NCBI GenBank assembly: GCA_900079695.1
Contig: LT599022.1
Coordinates: 2,424,001 to 2,488,000, forward strand
Reading direction: 5' to 3'
DNA: 64,000 nt
DNA from: an uncultured Alphaproteobacteria bacterium
Lineage (GTDB): Bacteria > Pseudomonadota > Alphaproteobacteria > Rhodospirillales > Rhodospirillaceae
A model generated the notes under the pieces. That model saw only the letters and a list, made by a program, of their open reading frames with translations, was not told the origin of the DNA and did not search any database. How positions within the stretch are numbered: the stretch's first letter is position 1; each line of letters begins with the position of its first letter. Both the position numbers and the translations under genes were made by a program. This document shows positions 43,888 through 53,083 of the stretch, in pieces.

Positions 43888-45741
43888 GTGACACCGGAAA
43901 TCATCGAGGTTCGCGACTTCCTCGGCGCCCACCATCCCTTCGACCTGCTGCCGCCGCCGGTTCTGGGCGAGACCGCCCGCGCGATCGAGATCGCCTACGT
44001 GCGCAAGGGCGAGGAGGTCGTCGGCCCCGGCAGCCGCGTCGAGCACCTCTACGTGGTGCGCTCGGGCGCGGTCGAAAGCCATTCCCGCATCGGCGAACTG
44101 CTGGCGCGCCTCGGCGAAGGCGAATGCTTCGGCGTGCGCGCGCTGTTGCGCGGCGGCGCGGCGGTCACCCGCACCGCCGCGATCGAGGACTCCCTGCTCT
44201 ACCTTCTGCCCGCCGAGCGCTTCGACGCGCTCCGCCGCGCGCATCCGGCATTCGCGTATTTCTTCGCCGCGTTCGACGGCGGGCCGCTCGGCGCCTCGCT
44301 CGGCGGCGCGGGCAAAGGCTTCGACCTGCTCTCGCGCCCGGTCGGCGACCTGATCCGACGGCCGCCGGTGACGGTGCCGGTGGGGGCGACGATCCGCGAC
44401 ACCGCCGCAGTGATGCGCGACGAACGGGTGAGCGCGGCGTTGATCGTCTCGGACGCGGGGCTGGTCGGCATCGTCACCGACCGCGACCTGCGCTCCAAGG
44501 TGGTGGCCGGGGGCCTGCCGCCCGAGACCCCGGCCGCGGCGGTGATGTCGCCCGCGCCGATGCAGGCCGAGGCGCAGGACCTCGCGTTCCAGGCGCTGCT
44601 GACGATGAGCCGCCACGACATCCACCACCTGCCGGTCAACGACAAGGGCCGCCTGGTCGGCTGCCTCACCGCGTCGAGCCTGATCGACGCGCAGGCGAGT
44701 TCGCCGCTCTATCTCGCCCACGCGATCCACGAGGCCGACGACGTGGCGGCGCTGGCGACGCTGGCGGCGCGGGTGCCGCAGGTGGTCGACGCGCTCACCC
44801 AGGCGGGCGCCACCGCCCACGGCGTCGGCGAGATCGTCACCGCGATCACCGACGCGGTCACCCACACCCTGATCAAGCTCGCCGAGGCCGAACTCGGCCC
44901 GCCGCCGCTGCCCTACGCCTGGATGGCGGCGGGCTCGCAGGGGCGGCAGGAGCAGACCGCGCTCTCCGATCAGGACAACTGCCTGATTCTCGACGACCGC
45001 TACGCCGAGGCCGAGCACGGCGCCTATTTCGCCGCGTTCGCCGACTTCGTCACCGACGGATTGAACGCCTGCGGCTACGTTTTCTGCCCCGGCGAAATGA
45101 TGGCGCGCACGCCGCGCTGGCGGCAGCCACTGGCCGCGTGGCGGCGCGATTTTTCGCGCTGGATCGAGGAGCCGGAGCCGAAGGCGCTGATGCTCTCGTG
45201 CATCTTCTTCGACCTCCGCCTGATCGCCGGATCGGCGGCGCTGTGGGAATCGCTACAGCACGAGATTCTCGACAAGAGCCGAAAAAATCACATCTTCCTC
45301 GCCCACATGGCGTCGAACGCGATGCAGCACGAACCGCCGATCGGCTTCTTCCGCAACTTCGTGCTGGTCTACGGCGGCGGCATGGACATGACCTTCGACC
45401 TCAAGCACAACGGCGTCGTGCCGATCGTCGACCTCGCGCGGATCTACGCCCTCTCCGCCGGGATCGACGCGGTGAACACCCGCGACCGGCTCGACGGCGC
45501 GGTCGACGCCCGCGCGCTCAGCCAGCAGGGTGCGATGGACCTCAAGGACGCCCTCGAATTCATCGGCCTCACCCGCCTGCGCCACCAGGCGCGCCAGGTG
45601 CGCGAGCACCGGCGCCCCGACAACCTCCTCAGCCCCCGGGAACTTTCGAGCTTCGAACGCGGCAACCTCAAGAGCGCCTTCCAGGTGGTCAAGGACATGC
45701 AGGCGTCGATGGCTTCCGCCTACCAGCTCAGCCGCTTCTGA
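43888..45741 (+). CDS. cNMP-binding/CBS/DUF294 nucleotidyltransferase-like regulator
   Basis: The GTG start follows GGGGGG. The 617-residue protein has an N-terminal cyclic-nucleotide-binding-like domain (VVRSGAVESHSRIGELLARL at 50-70), tandem CBS domains at 155-280 (GIVTDRDLRSKVV, MSRHDIHHLPVNDKGRLVGC), and a C-terminal DUF294 nucleotidyltransferase domain with AAGSQGRQEQTALSDQDN, as in GlnE-like enzymes. Such proteins occur beside acetate-type symporters and are thought to regulate them. The neighbours fit. Confidence 0.9.
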   Translation: MTPEIIEVRDFLGAHHPFDLLPPPVLGETARAIEIAYVRKGEEVVGPGSRVEHLYVVRSGAVESHSRIGELLARLGEGECFGVRALLRGGAAVTRTAAIEDSLLYLLPAERFDALRRAHPAFAYFFAAFDGGPLGASLGGAGKGFDLLSRPVGDLIRRPPVTVPVGATIRDTAAVMRDERVSAALIVSDAGLVGIVTDRDLRSKVVAGGLPPETPAAAVMSPAPMQAEAQDLAFQALLTMSRHDIHHLPVNDKGRLVGCLTASSLIDAQASSPLYLAHAIHEADDVAALATLAARVPQVVDALTQAGATAHGVGEIVTAITDAVTHTLIKLAEAELGPPPLPYAWMAAGSQGRQEQTALSDQDNCLILDDRYAEAEHGAYFAAFADFVTDGLNACGYVFCPGEMMARTPRWRQPLAAWRRDFSRWIEEPEPKALMLSCIFFDLRLIAGSAALWESLQHEILDKSRKNHIFLAHMASNAMQHEPPIGFFRNFVLVYGGGMDMTFDLKHNGVVPIVDLARIYALSAGIDAVNTRDRLDGAVDARALSQQGAMDLKDALEFIGLTRLRHQARQVREHRRPDNLLSPRELSSFERGNLKSAFQVVKDMQASMASAYQLSRF

Positions 45742-45802
45742 GCGTCTTGCCTTCGCCGCCGTCCGCCCGCATCCTGTCCGAACAACCCGGGAATCCGCCA
45801 TC

Positions 45803-46489
45803 GTGTGGTCACGTCTCGTCAGTTGCGCCCTCGCCCGCCGGAGCCTCGCCCTGCGAAGCCCGCCGGGGCCGCTCCGCGACTACTACCGCGCCGCCGCACC
45901 GCGCTTCGACCTGCCCTACACCGCCGCCGAGTTCCTCGCCGTCGACATCGAAACCACCGGCCTCGACCCGCGCGCCGACGCGATCGTCAGCATCGGCTTC
46001 GTGCCGATCGTCTCCGGCCGCGTCGTCCTCGCCCGCGCGGGGCACCATCTGGTGCGGCCCGACCGCCCGATGCGCGCCGAGGCGGTCAAGATCCACGGCC
46101 TCACCGACGAAGCTCTCGCCGCCGCCGCGCCGCTCGCCGAGGCGCTGCCGCCGCTGCTCGCGGCGCTGGCCGGACGGGTGGCGGTCGCGCATCACGCCCC
46201 GCTCGAGCGGGCGTTCCTCGCGCGCGCCTGCCGGAGCGTCTACGGCGCGCCGCTCGCCGCGCCGTGGATCTGCACCCTGGCGCTGGCGAAGCGCCGCTTC
46301 GCCCGTGCCGACGCGCCGATCGGCGAGGGCGAGTTGCGCCTCGCCACCTGCCGCGCGCGCCTCGGCCTGCCGCACCGCCGCGCCCACGACGCCCTGTCCG
46401 ACGCCCTTGCCGCGGCCGAGCTGTTCCTCGCCCAGGCGGCGCTGGCGAGCGGTCGCGCGCCCGCGCGTCTGCGCGACCTCTTGACCTGA
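45803..46489 (+). CDS. DnaQ-like DEDDh 3'-5' exonuclease
   Basis: The 228-residue protein has Exo I motif VDIETTGLDP near 50, motif II in the VAVAHHAPLERAFL stretch and motif III HRRAHDALSDALAAAEL, the DEDDh pattern of polymerase III epsilon. It is often found behind DUF294 regulators next to acetate symporters; its role there is unclear. The start is GTG 45803 because upstream in-frame sequence overlaps the previous gene. Confidence 0.85.
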   Translation: MWSRLVSCALARRSLALRSPPGPLRDYYRAAAPRFDLPYTAAEFLAVDIETTGLDPRADAIVSIGFVPIVSGRVVLARAGHHLVRPDRPMRAEAVKIHGLTDEALAAAAPLAEALPPLLAALAGRVAVAHHAPLERAFLARACRSVYGAPLAAPWICTLALAKRRFARADAPIGEGELRLATCRARLGLPHRRAHDALSDALAAAELFLAQAALASGRAPARLRDLLT

Positions 46490-46501
46490 AGGAGACACCG
46501 G

Positions 46502-47008
46502 ATGCTGCTGCAACTCGCGATCGTCGTGTGCATCGGGTTCGCCGCCGCGGGTGCGGCGCTGCTGGGATTCCGGCTGTTCGGGCGGCGCGCGCCGAAGGCG
46601 GCGGCGATCGCCGCCGCGGGTCTCGGCATGCTCGCCTACACCCAGTGGGAACGCTATACCTGGGCCGAGCGCACCGCAGCCGCCCTGCCGGTAGACATGA
46701 CGGTGGTGCAGACGATACCCTATGACGGCGCGCTCGAGTTCTGGGCGCGCATCTGGCCGCGCGCCGACGCCCTGGTGGTGGCGGACCGCGCCGCCACCCG
46801 CACCAACCCGGATCTTCCGGGCGTACTGCTGGTCCGGACGCTGCTGCTGGCGCGGCACGCCGAGACCCTCGAACTTCTGCAGTACGTGGACTGCGCCGGC
46901 CGCCGCCGTGCGCCGCTGCTGCGGCCCGGGGCTCCCCCGCCCGCCGACGAAGGCTGGATCGCGGGCGGAGAACCCGCCGCCCTCTATGCCGCGGTGTGCA
47001 AAATCTAA
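46502..47008 (+). CDS. hypothetical membrane-anchored protein
   Basis: The 168-residue protein has two hydrophobic segments at the N-terminus (VVCIGFAAAGAALLGF and AAAIAAAGLGMLAYTQW), then a soluble C-terminal part with a Cys pair (DCAG and VCKI). A GAAGGAGA ribosome site precedes it. It follows the exonuclease by 12 bases. I do not recognise a family. Confidence 0.7.
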   Translation: MLLQLAIVVCIGFAAAGAALLGFRLFGRRAPKAAAIAAAGLGMLAYTQWERYTWAERTAAALPVDMTVVQTIPYDGALEFWARIWPRADALVVADRAATRTNPDLPGVLLVRTLLLARHAETLELLQYVDCAGRRRAPLLRPGAPPPADEGWIAGGEPAALYAAVCKI

Positions 47009-47050
47009 CCCGTCACGGCGGCCGGAACCCAAGACAAGGAGACGACCGCC

Positions 47051-47677
47051 ATGACCCCGGACGAACCGGCCGACGCCCGCCCGACGCGTCTTTCCGAAGA
47101 CGAGATCCGCGCCCTCGCCGTCGACGACATCGTCGCGCGCCTGCGCCTGGTGCGGACCCGCTACCACATGCCCGACACCTCCGCGTTCGTGCGCTATCTG
47201 CCGCGCTTCGATCCGGACCCGGAAGACCTCTCGGTGAAGATCGACCCCTATACCGAGAAGCACGTCTCCGCCGATCAGACCGGCACGTTTTCCCTCGCCG
47301 AACTGGTGACCGAGCTGGAGCTCGCCTACATCACCGTCCACGTCTTCCCCAACCGTCAGGCGCGCGACTACTTCATCGCCGGAATGGACGGCATCCTCCG
47401 CCAGGTCGAGTTCATCGGCGGACGCTTCGAGTGGAGCCGCCTGTGGCTCACCACCGGCACCGCCAACATCGGCGTGCCGATCGCGGTGTTCCTGGGACAG
47501 CGGGCGGCGATCAACGGGCGGCCTTCGGTGTCGCTGATCGACCATCGCTTCCAGGTCAAGGGGCGGATGGCGTACCGCGCCGTCGGCGGCTCGGGTCAGC
47601 ACGTCGGCGAGGAGTTCTTTCCCGCCGGAGAGGCCGAGCACGACTTCATGAACCTCGCGCGGGAGCCCCGGGCATGA
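47051..47677 (+). CDS. hypothetical protein coupled to the BCCT transporter
   Basis: The 208-residue soluble protein has no family I recognise. It has an acidic N-terminus, a central beta-rich region (FIAGMDGILRQVEFIGGRFE, then WSRLWLTTG) and a C-terminus with HRFQVKGRMAYRAVGGSGQH. It is preceded by AAGGAG and overlaps the BCCT gene by four bases, suggesting a function tied to that transporter. Confidence 0.7.
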   Translation: MTPDEPADARPTRLSEDEIRALAVDDIVARLRLVRTRYHMPDTSAFVRYLPRFDPDPEDLSVKIDPYTEKHVSADQTGTFSLAELVTELELAYITVHVFPNRQARDYFIAGMDGILRQVEFIGGRFEWSRLWLTTGTANIGVPIAVFLGQRAAINGRPSVSLIDHRFQVKGRMAYRAVGGSGQHVGEEFFPAGEAEHDFMNLAREPRA

Positions 47678-49257
47678 GGGCGGATCGCGGCCCCTTCAAG
47701 GGCCTCAATCCGGTGATGGCGGCGGTGGCGCTGGCGGTCACCTTCCTGTTCGTGATGTTCGGCGCGTTCCGCCCCGGGCTCGCCGCCGACTGGTTCATGG
47801 GCGCGAGCAGCGGCATCATCGCCCTGTTCAAGTGGTACTACATCCTCGTCGTCGCCGGATTTCTGGCGTTTTCGGTGTTCCTGCTGTTCAGCCGCTTCGG
47901 CAGCCTCAAGCTCGGCGACGACGACCAGCAACCCGAGTTCGGCTATTTCGCCTGGTTCTCGATGCTGTTCGGCGCGGGTATGGGGATCGGCCTGGTATTC
48001 TGGTCGATCGCGGAGCCGATCACCCACTTTCAGGGCAACCCTTTCCTCGCCCACGGGGCGGAGGGCACCCGCGAGGCGGCCCAGGTGGCGATGCGCCTCA
48101 CCTATTTCCACTGGGGCCTGCACCCCTGGGCGATCTACGTCGTCGTCGGGCTGTCGCTGGCGTTCTTCGCCTACCGCCGCAAGCTGCCGCTGTCGGTGCG
48201 GTCGGTGCTCTATCCGCTGATCGGCGACCGCATCTACGGCGCCTGGGGGCACGCGGCCGACGTGCTCGCAGTGTTCGGCACGATCTTCGGCGTCGCCACC
48301 TCGCTCGGCTTCGGCGTGGTGCAGATGAACACCGGCCTCAACCGGCTGTTCGGCCTGCCGGTGAGCGAGGGCTGGCAGCTCGTACTGATCGCGGCGATCT
48401 CGTGCGTCGCCACCGCGTCGGTGGTGTCGGGGGTCGGCAAGGGGGTGAAGATCCTCTCCGAGCTCAATCTCTGGCTCTCGCTCGCGATCCTCGCGTTCTT
48501 CCTCGCCTTCGGCCCCACCGCCTTCCTGCTGAATTTCTTCGTCCAGGGAATCGGCGACTATCTGCAGAACCTCGTGCCGCTGTCGTTCTGGACCAACGCC
48601 GGAGCGGTTCCCGAGGGCACCAGCGGCTGGCAGAACGCCTGGACCGCGTTCTACTGGGGTTGGTGGATCGCCTGGGCGCCGTTCGTCGGCATGTTCATCG
48701 CGCGGATCTCGCGCGGGCGCACGGTGCGCGAGTTCATTCTCGGCGTGCTGCTGGTGCCCGCGCTGCTGGCGATCCTGTGGCTCACGGTGTTCGGCGGCAC
48801 CGCGCTGCACATCGAGATGTGGGGCGGCGGCGGCATCGCCGCGGCGGTGAAGACGGACGTCACCCTCGCGCTTTACGAAACCCTCGACCGCGTGCCCGCC
48901 GGATTCGTGGGCGTGCTGGCCTCGGGCGTCGCGACGCTGCTGATCGCCACCTACTTCATCACCTCGTCGGATTCCGGCACCCTGGTGATCACCACCCTGC
49001 TGTCGGTGGGCGACATGGATCCGCCCACGCCGCACCGCGTCGTCTGGGGCCTCGGCGAGGGCGTGGTGGCGGCGGTGCTGCTGCTCTCCGGCGGGCTCGG
49101 CGCGTTGCAGGCCGCCGCGATCATCGCGGCGCTGCCGTTCTCGGTGATCATGCTGTTCATGTGCTGGGGACTGGTGCGCGGGCTGGCCGAGGAACACCGC
49201 CTGATGCTGCGGGTCGGCGGCGATCGGGGGACCGAACGGATGCCTTACGACCCGTGA
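47674..49257 (+). CDS. BCCT-family (betaine/carnitine/choline) transporter
   Basis: The 527-residue protein has 12 membrane segments, the glycine-rich Na+ segment FGAGMGIGLVFWSIAEPITH near 93-112, and FYWGWWIAWAPFVGMFIARI near 328-347, the conserved Trp box of BCCT carriers. C-terminal osmosensing tail is short (about 20 residues), so strong osmotic regulation as in BetP is less likely. It overlaps the unknown upstream gene and precedes the 39-residue gene. Confidence 0.93.
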   Translation: MRADRGPFKGLNPVMAAVALAVTFLFVMFGAFRPGLAADWFMGASSGIIALFKWYYILVVAGFLAFSVFLLFSRFGSLKLGDDDQQPEFGYFAWFSMLFGAGMGIGLVFWSIAEPITHFQGNPFLAHGAEGTREAAQVAMRLTYFHWGLHPWAIYVVVGLSLAFFAYRRKLPLSVRSVLYPLIGDRIYGAWGHAADVLAVFGTIFGVATSLGFGVVQMNTGLNRLFGLPVSEGWQLVLIAAISCVATASVVSGVGKGVKILSELNLWLSLAILAFFLAFGPTAFLLNFFVQGIGDYLQNLVPLSFWTNAGAVPEGTSGWQNAWTAFYWGWWIAWAPFVGMFIARISRGRTVREFILGVLLVPALLAILWLTVFGGTALHIEMWGGGGIAAAVKTDVTLALYETLDRVPAGFVGVLASGVATLLIATYFITSSDSGTLVITTLLSVGDMDPPTPHRVVWGLGEGVVAAVLLLSGGLGALQAAAIIAALPFSVIMLFMCWGLVRGLAEEHRLMLRVGGDRGTERMPYDP

Positions 49258-49330
49258 GCGGGAACGCGCGCGCGCGGCGGGGCGTTGACTCCCCCGTACC
49301 GGTTCGCCAACCCACCGAAGGAGGCCTCCG

Positions 49331-49450
49331 ATGGCGCACGCCAGCAAGACGGGCAAGGGAATGGGCGACGGCAACGTCGTCGGCCACCCCCACGTCGGCA
49401 CCACCGATCCGAACCTGCCCGACGAGCACGACCTCGCCGACGACCGATGA
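49331..49450 (+). CDS. 39-residue small protein
   Basis: ATG at 49331 has an AAGGAGG ribosome site and the stop overlaps the next ATG (ATGA), so translation looks real and coupled. The product has a basic Gly-rich first half (MAHASKTGKGMGDGNVVG) and an acidic His/Asp-rich end. It has no membrane segment and no family I recognise. It links the BCCT transporter to the DUF2254 gene. Confidence 0.65.
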   Translation: MAHASKTGKGMGDGNVVGHPHVGTTDPNLPDEHDLADDR

Positions 49451-50751
49451 AGGCGCGGCTGGCCGCCCTCCTCCACGCCCTCGCGCAGTCGTTCTGGCTG
49501 ATCCCGGCGCTGCTGGTGGCGGGGGGCGTGGCGGGCGCGGCGGCGCTCCTCGAAATCGACCGCCGGGGCGGACTGCCCGATGCCCTCGACCCCTGGCTCT
49601 ACGACGGCGGCAGCACCGGCGCCCGCACCCTGCTGGGGGCGGTGGCGTCGTCCACCATCGGCGTCGCCGGTACGGTGTTCTCGATCACCGTCGCGGCGCT
49701 GACGCTCGCGGCGGGGCAGATGGGGCCGCGCCTGCTGCGCAGCTTCACCCGCGACCGCACCAACCAGATCACCCTCGGCGTCTACCTCGCCACCTTCGCC
49801 TACGCGCTCACGGTGCTGCGCAGCGTCCGCTCCGAAACCGAGGCCGGCGGGGCCTTCGTCCCCGGCCTCGCGCTGTCGGTGGCGCTGTTGCTGGCGCTCG
49901 CGTGCGTGGCGCTGCTGGTGGGGTTCGTCGCCCATATCGCGGGGCGGATCAACGTCGACACCGTCATCGGACTGGTGGCGGAAGACCTTGCGGCGGCGAT
50001 CGACCGCCTCGGCCGCGCCGAACCGCCGCCCGAACCGCCGCCGCCGGACGCCTGGCGCGACGCCGCGCCGGTGCGCGACGACCGGAGCGGGTATCTGGTG
50101 CAACTGGACGTCGCGGGACTTGCCGACTGGGCGGCGGCGAACCAAGCGGCGGTGCGGCTTCTCGCCGGACCCGGCGACGCGGTGTTTCCGGGAGCGGCGA
50201 TCGCCCTGGTGGCGCCGCCGTGCGCGGGCGCGGCACAGGCGATTCGCGCCGCCACCGCGGTGGGCGCGACCCGCGCCGCCGCCGTCGACCTGCTGGTGGC
50301 GGCGCGGCAACTGGTCGAAGTGGCGGTGCGCGCGCTCTCGCCCGGGATCAACGACCCGAACACCGCCGTCACCGTGATCGACCGTCTTGCCGCCGCCCTC
50401 TGCCGTCTCGCGCTCCTCCACCTCGACACCGGCGCGGTGCGCCGCGACGGCCGGACGGTGCTGGTGGTACCGGTTCCCGATTACGAGACGCTGCTGGCGG
50501 AAATGTTCGACCCGCTCCGGCTCTACGGCGCGCACAACCCCGCGGTGGCAGCGCGGATGCTCGATGCGCTCGCCGCGGTCGTCGAGTGCGAAGGCGGCGC
50601 CCTGCGGGTGGGCGCGCTGATCCGCTACGCCGATCGCATCGCCGCCGACGCGGAGCGGGAGATCGCCGCGCCCGACGACCGCGCGCGGGTGGCGGCGCGG
50701 CGTCGGGCCTTCGCCGATGTCCGCCGCTTCGGCCCCACCGCGCGCGCGTGA
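49447..50751 (+). CDS. DUF2254 family membrane protein
   Basis: The 434-residue protein has four membrane segments in the first 165 residues and the DUF2254 hallmark AGTVFSITVAALTLAAGQMG, then PRLLRSFTRDRTNQITLG; the C-terminal half is soluble and contains RALSPGINDPNTAV, also conserved. The function of DUF2254 is unknown; a channel or transporter role has been proposed by layout. The start overlaps the preceding small gene. Confidence 0.92.
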   Translation: MKARLAALLHALAQSFWLIPALLVAGGVAGAAALLEIDRRGGLPDALDPWLYDGGSTGARTLLGAVASSTIGVAGTVFSITVAALTLAAGQMGPRLLRSFTRDRTNQITLGVYLATFAYALTVLRSVRSETEAGGAFVPGLALSVALLLALACVALLVGFVAHIAGRINVDTVIGLVAEDLAAAIDRLGRAEPPPEPPPPDAWRDAAPVRDDRSGYLVQLDVAGLADWAAANQAAVRLLAGPGDAVFPGAAIALVAPPCAGAAQAIRAATAVGATRAAAVDLLVAARQLVEVAVRALSPGINDPNTAVTVIDRLAAALCRLALLHLDTGAVRRDGRTVLVVPVPDYETLLAEMFDPLRLYGAHNPAVAARMLDALAAVVECEGGALRVGALIRYADRIAADAEREIAAPDDRARVAARRRAFADVRRFGPTARA

Positions 50752-50752
50752 C

Positions 50753-52084
50753 CTATTCGCCGGGCTGCGTCGCGGGCGCACGGGCGCGCACCAGCACCAA
50801 TGGCAGCCCCAGCGCCAATACCGCCACCCCGACCAGCGACCCGAGTCCGGCGTAGACCACGCTCGCGTACAGAAGATATCCGCAGGTGAGGCAGAACAGC
50901 AGCGGCGTGACCGGGTAGAACGGCACGCGGAAACGCCCGGGCTCGGCCGCGCCGCGCCGCCGCAGCACGAACAGCGACACCCCGACCAGGAGCAGAAACA
51001 GCCAGAACACCGGCGCGGTGTAGGCGACCATCGCCTCGAAGCCGCCGCGGGTCGCCGCACCGAAGCCCACCAGCAGCAGGGCGGTGGCGCTCTGCAGCAA
51101 CAGCGCGTTGGCGGGGGTGTTGCCGCGTGCGTCCCAACGGTCGAAGCGCGCGAGGCCGGGCAGATCGCGACCGATCGCGTAGTAGAGCCGCGCGCCGGTG
51201 AAGATCGTCGCGTTGAGGGTGCTGAGCGCGGCGCAACAGACGGTGAGGTCGAGCACCGTCGCGCCGGCCCCGCCGAGGAGCGCGTGCATCGCATCCGCCG
51301 CCACCGCGTCGGACGCGCGCAGGCCCTCCAGTCCGAGGGTGCGCAGGAACGCGAGGTTGACGATCACGTAGAGCAGCGTCACCGCGCCGCAGCCGAGCAC
51401 CAGGACGCGCGCGATGGCGCGGCGCACGTCGCGGAGTTCGCCGGAGATGTAGGCGGCCTCGTTCCAACCGCCGTAGGTGAGGAGGATGAACACCATCGCC
51501 AGCCCCGCCGCGCCGCCGCCGGTCTGTGCCGGTGGCGGCGGCTGCGCCGGCCCGCCCGCCAACCCGAGCGCCGCGATCGCCAGCACCGCGACCACGGTGA
51601 CGGCGGTGAACAGCCGCTGCACGCCGCGCCCCTGCGGCGAACCGGTGAAGTTGACGGCGGTGAACGCCGCGATCGCCGACGCCGCGTAGACCGTCGGCCC
51701 CCAGCGGCCGAGCGGCAGCACCCGCTGGGCGTAATCGCCGAACACGAAGGCGACGAGCGCGATCGCGCCGGTCTGGATCACCGTCAGCCGCGCCCAGGCG
51801 AACAGCAGGCCGACGCCGCGCCCGAACGCGCGGCTGAGGAAGGCGTATTCGCCGCCGGTGCTGGGATAGGCGGAGCCGAGTTCGGCATAGACCAGCGCGC
51901 CCACCAGGGTCACGACGCCGCCCGCAAGCCAGGCCGCGACGAATCCGAACTCGCTGTCGACGTTGGCGGCGACCATCTGCGGGGTTTTGAAGATACCGAT
52001 GCCGACGACGATGCCGACCAGCATCGCGACGCCGTCGGCCACCGAGAGGCTGGCGCGGGGAGCCTCGTTCCCCGCCGCGCTCAT
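50753..52084 (-). CDS. APC-superfamily amino acid permease
   Basis: The 443-residue protein has 12 membrane segments and the APC segment-1 motif GIVVGIGIFKTP, then GALVYAELGSAYPSTGGEY near 60-78, typical of amino acid/polyamine exchangers of the LAT/YjeH-like branch. The start overlaps the stop of the exported methyltransferase (ATGA), and the gene runs convergent to DUF2254 with one base between. Confidence 0.9.
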   Translation of the reverse strand: MSAAGNEAPRASLSVADGVAMLVGIVVGIGIFKTPQMVAANVDSEFGFVAAWLAGGVVTLVGALVYAELGSAYPSTGGEYAFLSRAFGRGVGLLFAWARLTVIQTGAIALVAFVFGDYAQRVLPLGRWGPTVYAASAIAAFTAVNFTGSPQGRGVQRLFTAVTVVAVLAIAALGLAGGPAQPPPPAQTGGGAAGLAMVFILLTYGGWNEAAYISGELRDVRRAIARVLVLGCGAVTLLYVIVNLAFLRTLGLEGLRASDAVAADAMHALLGGAGATVLDLTVCCAALSTLNATIFTGARLYYAIGRDLPGLARFDRWDARGNTPANALLLQSATALLLVGFGAATRGGFEAMVAYTAPVFWLFLLLVGVSLFVLRRRGAAEPGRFRVPFYPVTPLLFCLTCGYLLYASVVYAGLGSLVGVAVLALGLPLVLVRARAPATQPGE

Positions 52085-52926
52085 GAGCGCGTCGCGGACC
52101 AGGAGCCGCCCTTGGAGGTTGTTCCCTCGATCGTGCGGCCGTTGACGGTGCCGGTATAGTGCACCCCGTCGACGACGAACGTCACGTCCTCGCCCCACAC
52201 CCGGCCGAGGCTGATCGGCCGGTCGCCGAGCGCCCCCTCGACGAGCTGGAACTTCTGGTCGAGCTTGAGGACGCGGTCGCCGACCCGCCATTCGCCCTCG
52301 ACCGACGCGGGCACCACCCACAGCAGCGCGGTGCACCAGGCGGAGCAGTCGTCGCCGACCTCCGCCATGTCGTCCACCGGCCAGTCGCCCATGCCGAAGG
52401 TGTTGGAGACGATGCGGGTGCCGGGCTTGAGCTTGAGAATCTCCGGCCGCAGACGTTCGTTGAGACTCGGCAGGAGGAACAGGGTGATCACCTGCGCGTC
52501 GGAGAAGTCGCTTTCGAAGATGTCGGCGTTCTCGAATCGGGCGCGGTCGCCGACGCCCGCCTCGGCGGCGCGCTTGCGGGCGTAGTCGACGAGATCGGGA
52601 TTGTATTCGATGCCGCGGGCGTCGAGGCCGCGCCGGGCGGCGGCGATCACGGTACGGCCGTCGCCCGAGCCGAGATCGACGAGGGTCTCGCCCGGGCGCG
52701 CCTCGGCGATGTCGAGCATCTTCTCGACCAGCGCCTCCGGCGTCGGCACCCAGACGACGTCCTTGCCGTCCTGGCCCTCGTAGGGCACGTAGGGGAGATT
52801 CCATTTCCGGGCCGGGCTTTCGTCCTGCGCCGCGGCGGGCGGCGGGGCGACGACCGCCAGAACCACGAGACCGCCGAGGACTACGCGAACAGTCCGCGCG
52901 AACGCGGAGACCGATGGAGTGCGCAT
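52081..52926 (-). CDS. SAM-dependent methyltransferase with signal peptide
   Basis: The 281-residue protein has a Rossmann methyltransferase core: motif I VDLGSGDGRTV near 83-93, then GIEYNPDLVDYARK and DIFESDFSDAQVITLF. Unexpectedly, residues 1-34 are a clean signal peptide (RVVLGGLVVLAVVAPPPAAA), which would place a SAM enzyme in the periplasm. Residues 34-60 start with ESPARKWNLPYVPY, so the peptide is not a frame artefact. Such proteins are described in families of exported methyltransferase-like proteins of unknown role. Confidence 0.82.
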   Translation of the reverse strand: MRTPSVSAFARTVRVVLGGLVVLAVVAPPPAAAQDESPARKWNLPYVPYEGQDGKDVVWVPTPEALVEKMLDIAEARPGETLVDLGSGDGRTVIAAARRGLDARGIEYNPDLVDYARKRAAEAGVGDRARFENADIFESDFSDAQVITLFLLPSLNERLRPEILKLKPGTRIVSNTFGMGDWPVDDMAEVGDDCSAWCTALLWVVPASVEGEWRVGDRVLKLDQKFQLVEGALGDRPISLGRVWGEDVTFVVDGVHYTGTVNGRTIEGTTSKGGSWSATRS

Positions 52927-53083
52927 CGAGGTTCCTCATTCGTAGGGATGGTCTGGAGTCTGCGTCGTCACCACATGAGGTCGCGTTTTCCGGTTGTCGA
53001 TGGGATTCGTGCGCGCGCCGGTGACATTTTCGCCGACGATCCTCACCTTTTCGGTTCATTCGTCCGAAAACAGGAGACCCTCC

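Noticed and set aside
47596..51294. A very long minus-strand open frame (over 1200 residues) across the BCCT and DUF2254 genes
   Set aside because: It is antisense to well-recognised genes; low stop-codon frequency in GC-rich DNA explains it, and the translation is low-complexity Arg/Gly/His sequence. Only its distal end belongs to no gene.
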